Positions 13,217 through 14,800 of a DNA stretch of 14,800 bases are shown piece after piece (position 1 is the stretch's first letter; each line of letters opens with the position of its first letter). Source of the stretch: an uncultured Bulleidia sp. (GTDB lineage: Bacteria; Bacillota_I; Bacilli_A; Erysipelotrichales; Erysipelotrichaceae). A model generated the notes under the pieces. The model did not search any database and was not told where the DNA came from. It saw nothing but the letters and a program-made list of their open reading frames with translations. A program made the translations under genes and the position numbers. The DNA is taken from NCBI GenBank assembly GCA_934757945.1, contig CAKVLT010000040.1, positions 1-14,800 on the forward strand. Direction: 5' to 3'.

Positions 13217-13233
13217 GGCTTGAAAGCTTTTTT
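13215..13233 (+). terminator. Weak terminator after the MYG1-family gene
   Basis: AAGGCT-TGAA-AGCTTT (13215-13230, with one G-U pair) followed by TTT forms a short hairpin with a tetraloop starting within the stop codon. The stem is AT-rich, so termination may be partial. Confidence 0.45.
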
Positions 13234-13316
13234 CATACACTGCCCTTCATGAATAACGCTCCATTCTTTTCCAGACACAGAAACTATTTTTGGAAACCCT
13301 TTCTTCAGTCATCAGT

Positions 13317-13348
13317 GTTACACAATTGTAAAAATCGTATTAAAATAC
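13317..13348 (+). promoter_or_regulatory. Promoter of the MATE gene with two inverted repeats
   Basis: GTTACA (13317-13322) and TAAAAT (13341-13346) are 18 bases apart. TTACA-CAAT-TGTAA (13318-13331) overlaps the -35, and GTATT-AA-AATAC (13337-13348) overlaps the -10, so both boxes lie inside small inverted repeats. Only six bases (ACTCGC) separate the -10 from the ATG, and no Shine-Dalgarno sequence is present. Confidence 0.5.
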
Positions 13349-13352
13349 TCGC

Positions 13353-14717
13353 ATGAAAAATACACAGCAGATAGATGAACAGTATGTCAGGATGACGCAG
13401 ACCCCCGTCTTTAGACTTATTCTTTCCCTGGGGTTACCAACCGTTATATCCATGCTTGTCACAAGTATCTACAACATGGCAGACACCTACTTTGTAGGAA
13501 CACTGGGAACCTCCGCCTCAGGTGCTACAGGCATTGTCTTTGGCTTAATGACCATATTACAGGCCTTTGGATTTATGTTTGGTCATGGTGCAGGTGCCAA
13601 CATTGCACAAAGTCTTGGTAACCACGATGTCCATTCCGCTAAAACCTATGCCTCCACCTCCTTCTGGAGTTCTATTGGTACAGGTGTCCTGATCGGTATC
13701 TTCGGACTATTGTTTCTGGATTCACTTATGACAATATTAGGAAGCACTCCAACCATCCTGCCTTTTGCAAGAACTTATGCAATCTTTATTCTGATTGCAG
13801 GTCCTGCCATGACTTCAGGTTGTGTCATGAATAACATTCTGAGATATGAAGGTAAAGCATTTTATGCCATGATTGGATTGACTTCCGGTGGTATCTTAAA
13901 TATTTTTGGAGATTACCTGTTTGTCAATGTATTCCACATGGGTATTGCAGGGGCCGGTTTAAGTACTGCCATTTCCCAGTATATCTCCATGGTCATCCTG
14001 TTAATGCCTTACTTAAGAAAACAGACACAGTCTTCTTTTCATCCAAAAGATTTCGCAAGAAAAATCTATGTATTCAAAGACATTCTATCCACTGGATTAC
14101 CTTCTCTTTTCCGTCAGGGATTAAATTCTGTCAGTACCATGGTACTTAACGGTACTGCAGGATTGTATGGTGATGCGGCAGTAGCTGCCATTTCCATCGT
14201 TACAAGAATTGTTAATTTCCTGTTCTGTATTGCCATTGGTATAGGGCAGGGATTCCAGCCTGTTTCTGCCTTCAATTATGGGGCTAAGATTTACAGCAGA
14301 GTCAAAGAAGGATTCTTTTTCGCCTTTAAAGCAGGCACCATCATCATGGCACTGTTATCTGTTACAGCGTATTTGAATGCTGGGGCTTTTATCGCTTTGT
14401 TCAGAAATGACCCGGAAGTCATCACCATAGGCACCATAACATTACACTGGTATTGTATATCTCTTGTGTTAATGCCTGTTACCATGTATGGAAATATGTT
14501 GTTCCAGTCTATAGGAAGAGCTAAAGTTGCCTCCTTCCTTGCAGCTCTAAGAAGCGGCCTTTCATTGATTCCATGCATTATTCTTCTGAATGCCGCATTT
14601 GGTTTACCTGGGCTTGAAAAAGCACAGTCCATAGCCGAAATACTTTCTGTTATCATTACTATTCCTTTCCTGTACTACTTCTTCAAGCATCAGCCGGAAG
14701 ATGGACAGGCAGTATAA
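13353..14717 (+). CDS. MATE family multidrug/cation efflux transporter (MepA-like)
   Basis: The 454-residue length and about 12 hydrophobic segments fit the MATE family of Na+- or H+-driven exporters in the cytoplasmic membrane. Two MatE repeats are visible. The first begins SLGLPTVISMLVTSIYNMADTYFVG, spread over about 25-49. The second contains ILSTGLPSLFRQGLNSVSTMVLN (about 248-270), and both show the typical pattern of a helix with conserved Pro followed by a substrate-facing helix. GQGFQPVSAFNYGA (about 301-314) is the classic MATE signature of the second half. It resembles MepA/DinF-type proteins of Bacillota; the substrate cannot be inferred. The ATG at 13353 is the only sensible start and lacks a ribosome binding site, suggesting a leaderless mRNA. 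It is monocistronic with a strong terminator. Confidence 0.93.
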   Translation: MKNTQQIDEQYVRMTQTPVFRLILSLGLPTVISMLVTSIYNMADTYFVGTLGTSASGATGIVFGLMTILQAFGFMFGHGAGANIAQSLGNHDVHSAKTYASTSFWSSIGTGVLIGIFGLLFLDSLMTILGSTPTILPFARTYAIFILIAGPAMTSGCVMNNILRYEGKAFYAMIGLTSGGILNIFGDYLFVNVFHMGIAGAGLSTAISQYISMVILLMPYLRKQTQSSFHPKDFARKIYVFKDILSTGLPSLFRQGLNSVSTMVLNGTAGLYGDAAVAAISIVTRIVNFLFCIAIGIGQGFQPVSAFNYGAKIYSRVKEGFFFAFKAGTIIMALLSVTAYLNAGAFIALFRNDPEVITIGTITLHWYCISLVLMPVTMYGNMLFQSIGRAKVASFLAALRSGLSLIPCIILLNAAFGLPGLEKAQSIAEILSVIITIPFLYYFFKHQPEDGQAV

Positions 14718-14765
14718 AAGGGTATGTGAAAAAACTCGATTGAGTTTTTTCGCATCTCCCTTTTT
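14716..14765 (+). terminator. Strong terminator of the MATE gene
   Basis: A 14-bp inner stem (arms 14724-14737 and 14742-14755, GATT loop, one G-U pair) is extended past a 1x2 internal loop by AAAAGGG / CCCTTTT, then T's. The hairpin begins in the stop codon. A-runs in the 5' arms and T-runs in the 3' arms allow action on both strands. Confidence 0.85.
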
Positions 14766-14800
14766 GTACCTGTTGTGTATAAATGACTGAAATCATGCGC

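Noticed and set aside
1..14800. CRISPR arrays, insertion sequences, prophage or toxin-antitoxin modules
   Set aside because: No spaced direct repeats, transposase, integrase or recognisable toxin pair was found; the tRNA-Leu 3' end shows no duplicated attachment site or adjacent integrase.

Overview
The window looks like a chromosomal segment from a low-to-moderate GC Gram-positive gut-type Bacillota. The evidence is strong GGAGG-type ribosome binding sites, U-tailed intrinsic terminators, a Bacillus YfmM-like ABC-F protein, DegV, DUF1836 and DUF7916 proteins, and a lipobox lipoprotein serving an FtsX-type ABC exporter. The overall flavour suggests Erysipelotrichia or a relative, but that is inference; no rRNA or taxonomic marker is present. 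I see no insertion sequence, phage gene, CRISPR array or integration site. No gene-free stretch exceeds 300 bases.

Layout. 1-122 (-): truncated amidohydrolase start. 238-714 (-): DUF1836 MerR-like regulator, divergent from 822-1661 (+), a DegV/FakB-like fatty-acid-binding protein whose -35 box is covered by a 17-bp inverted repeat. After a shared palindromic terminator, 1721-4578 (-) is a two-gene operon: glgB (glycogen branching enzyme) and a DUF7916 TIM-barrel-like protein, with stop and start overlapping as ATGA. 4686-9321 (-) is a three-gene export operon in the order ATPase, 8-TM FtsX-type permease, coiled-coil lipoprotein. Its promoter is flanked by two copies of an AGTTAG-N6-CTAACT operator. 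9453-9534 (+) is tRNA-Leu(GAG), back-to-back with that promoter. 9565-11115 (-) is the ABC-F protein YfmM, preceded by a three-hairpin structured RNA ending in an intrinsic terminator. Then on + come an AraC-type regulator (11365-12207), a MYG1-family protein (12242-13216) and a MATE efflux transporter (13353-14717).

Themes. Several genes relate to envelope or drug-stress handling: the FtsX-type exporter with its lipoprotein, the ABC-F factor and the MATE pump. The most interesting non-coding content is regulatory: the structured RNA/attenuator upstream of yfmM, the paired operators at the ABC operon, the FabT-like inverted repeat at degV, and three genes (DUF1836, AraC, MATE) that lack a Shine-Dalgarno sequence and start 6-10 bases after a -10 box, as leaderless mRNAs would. 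None of the protein families is new; the undescribed content, if any, lies in the RNA element, the operators and the lipoprotein partner.
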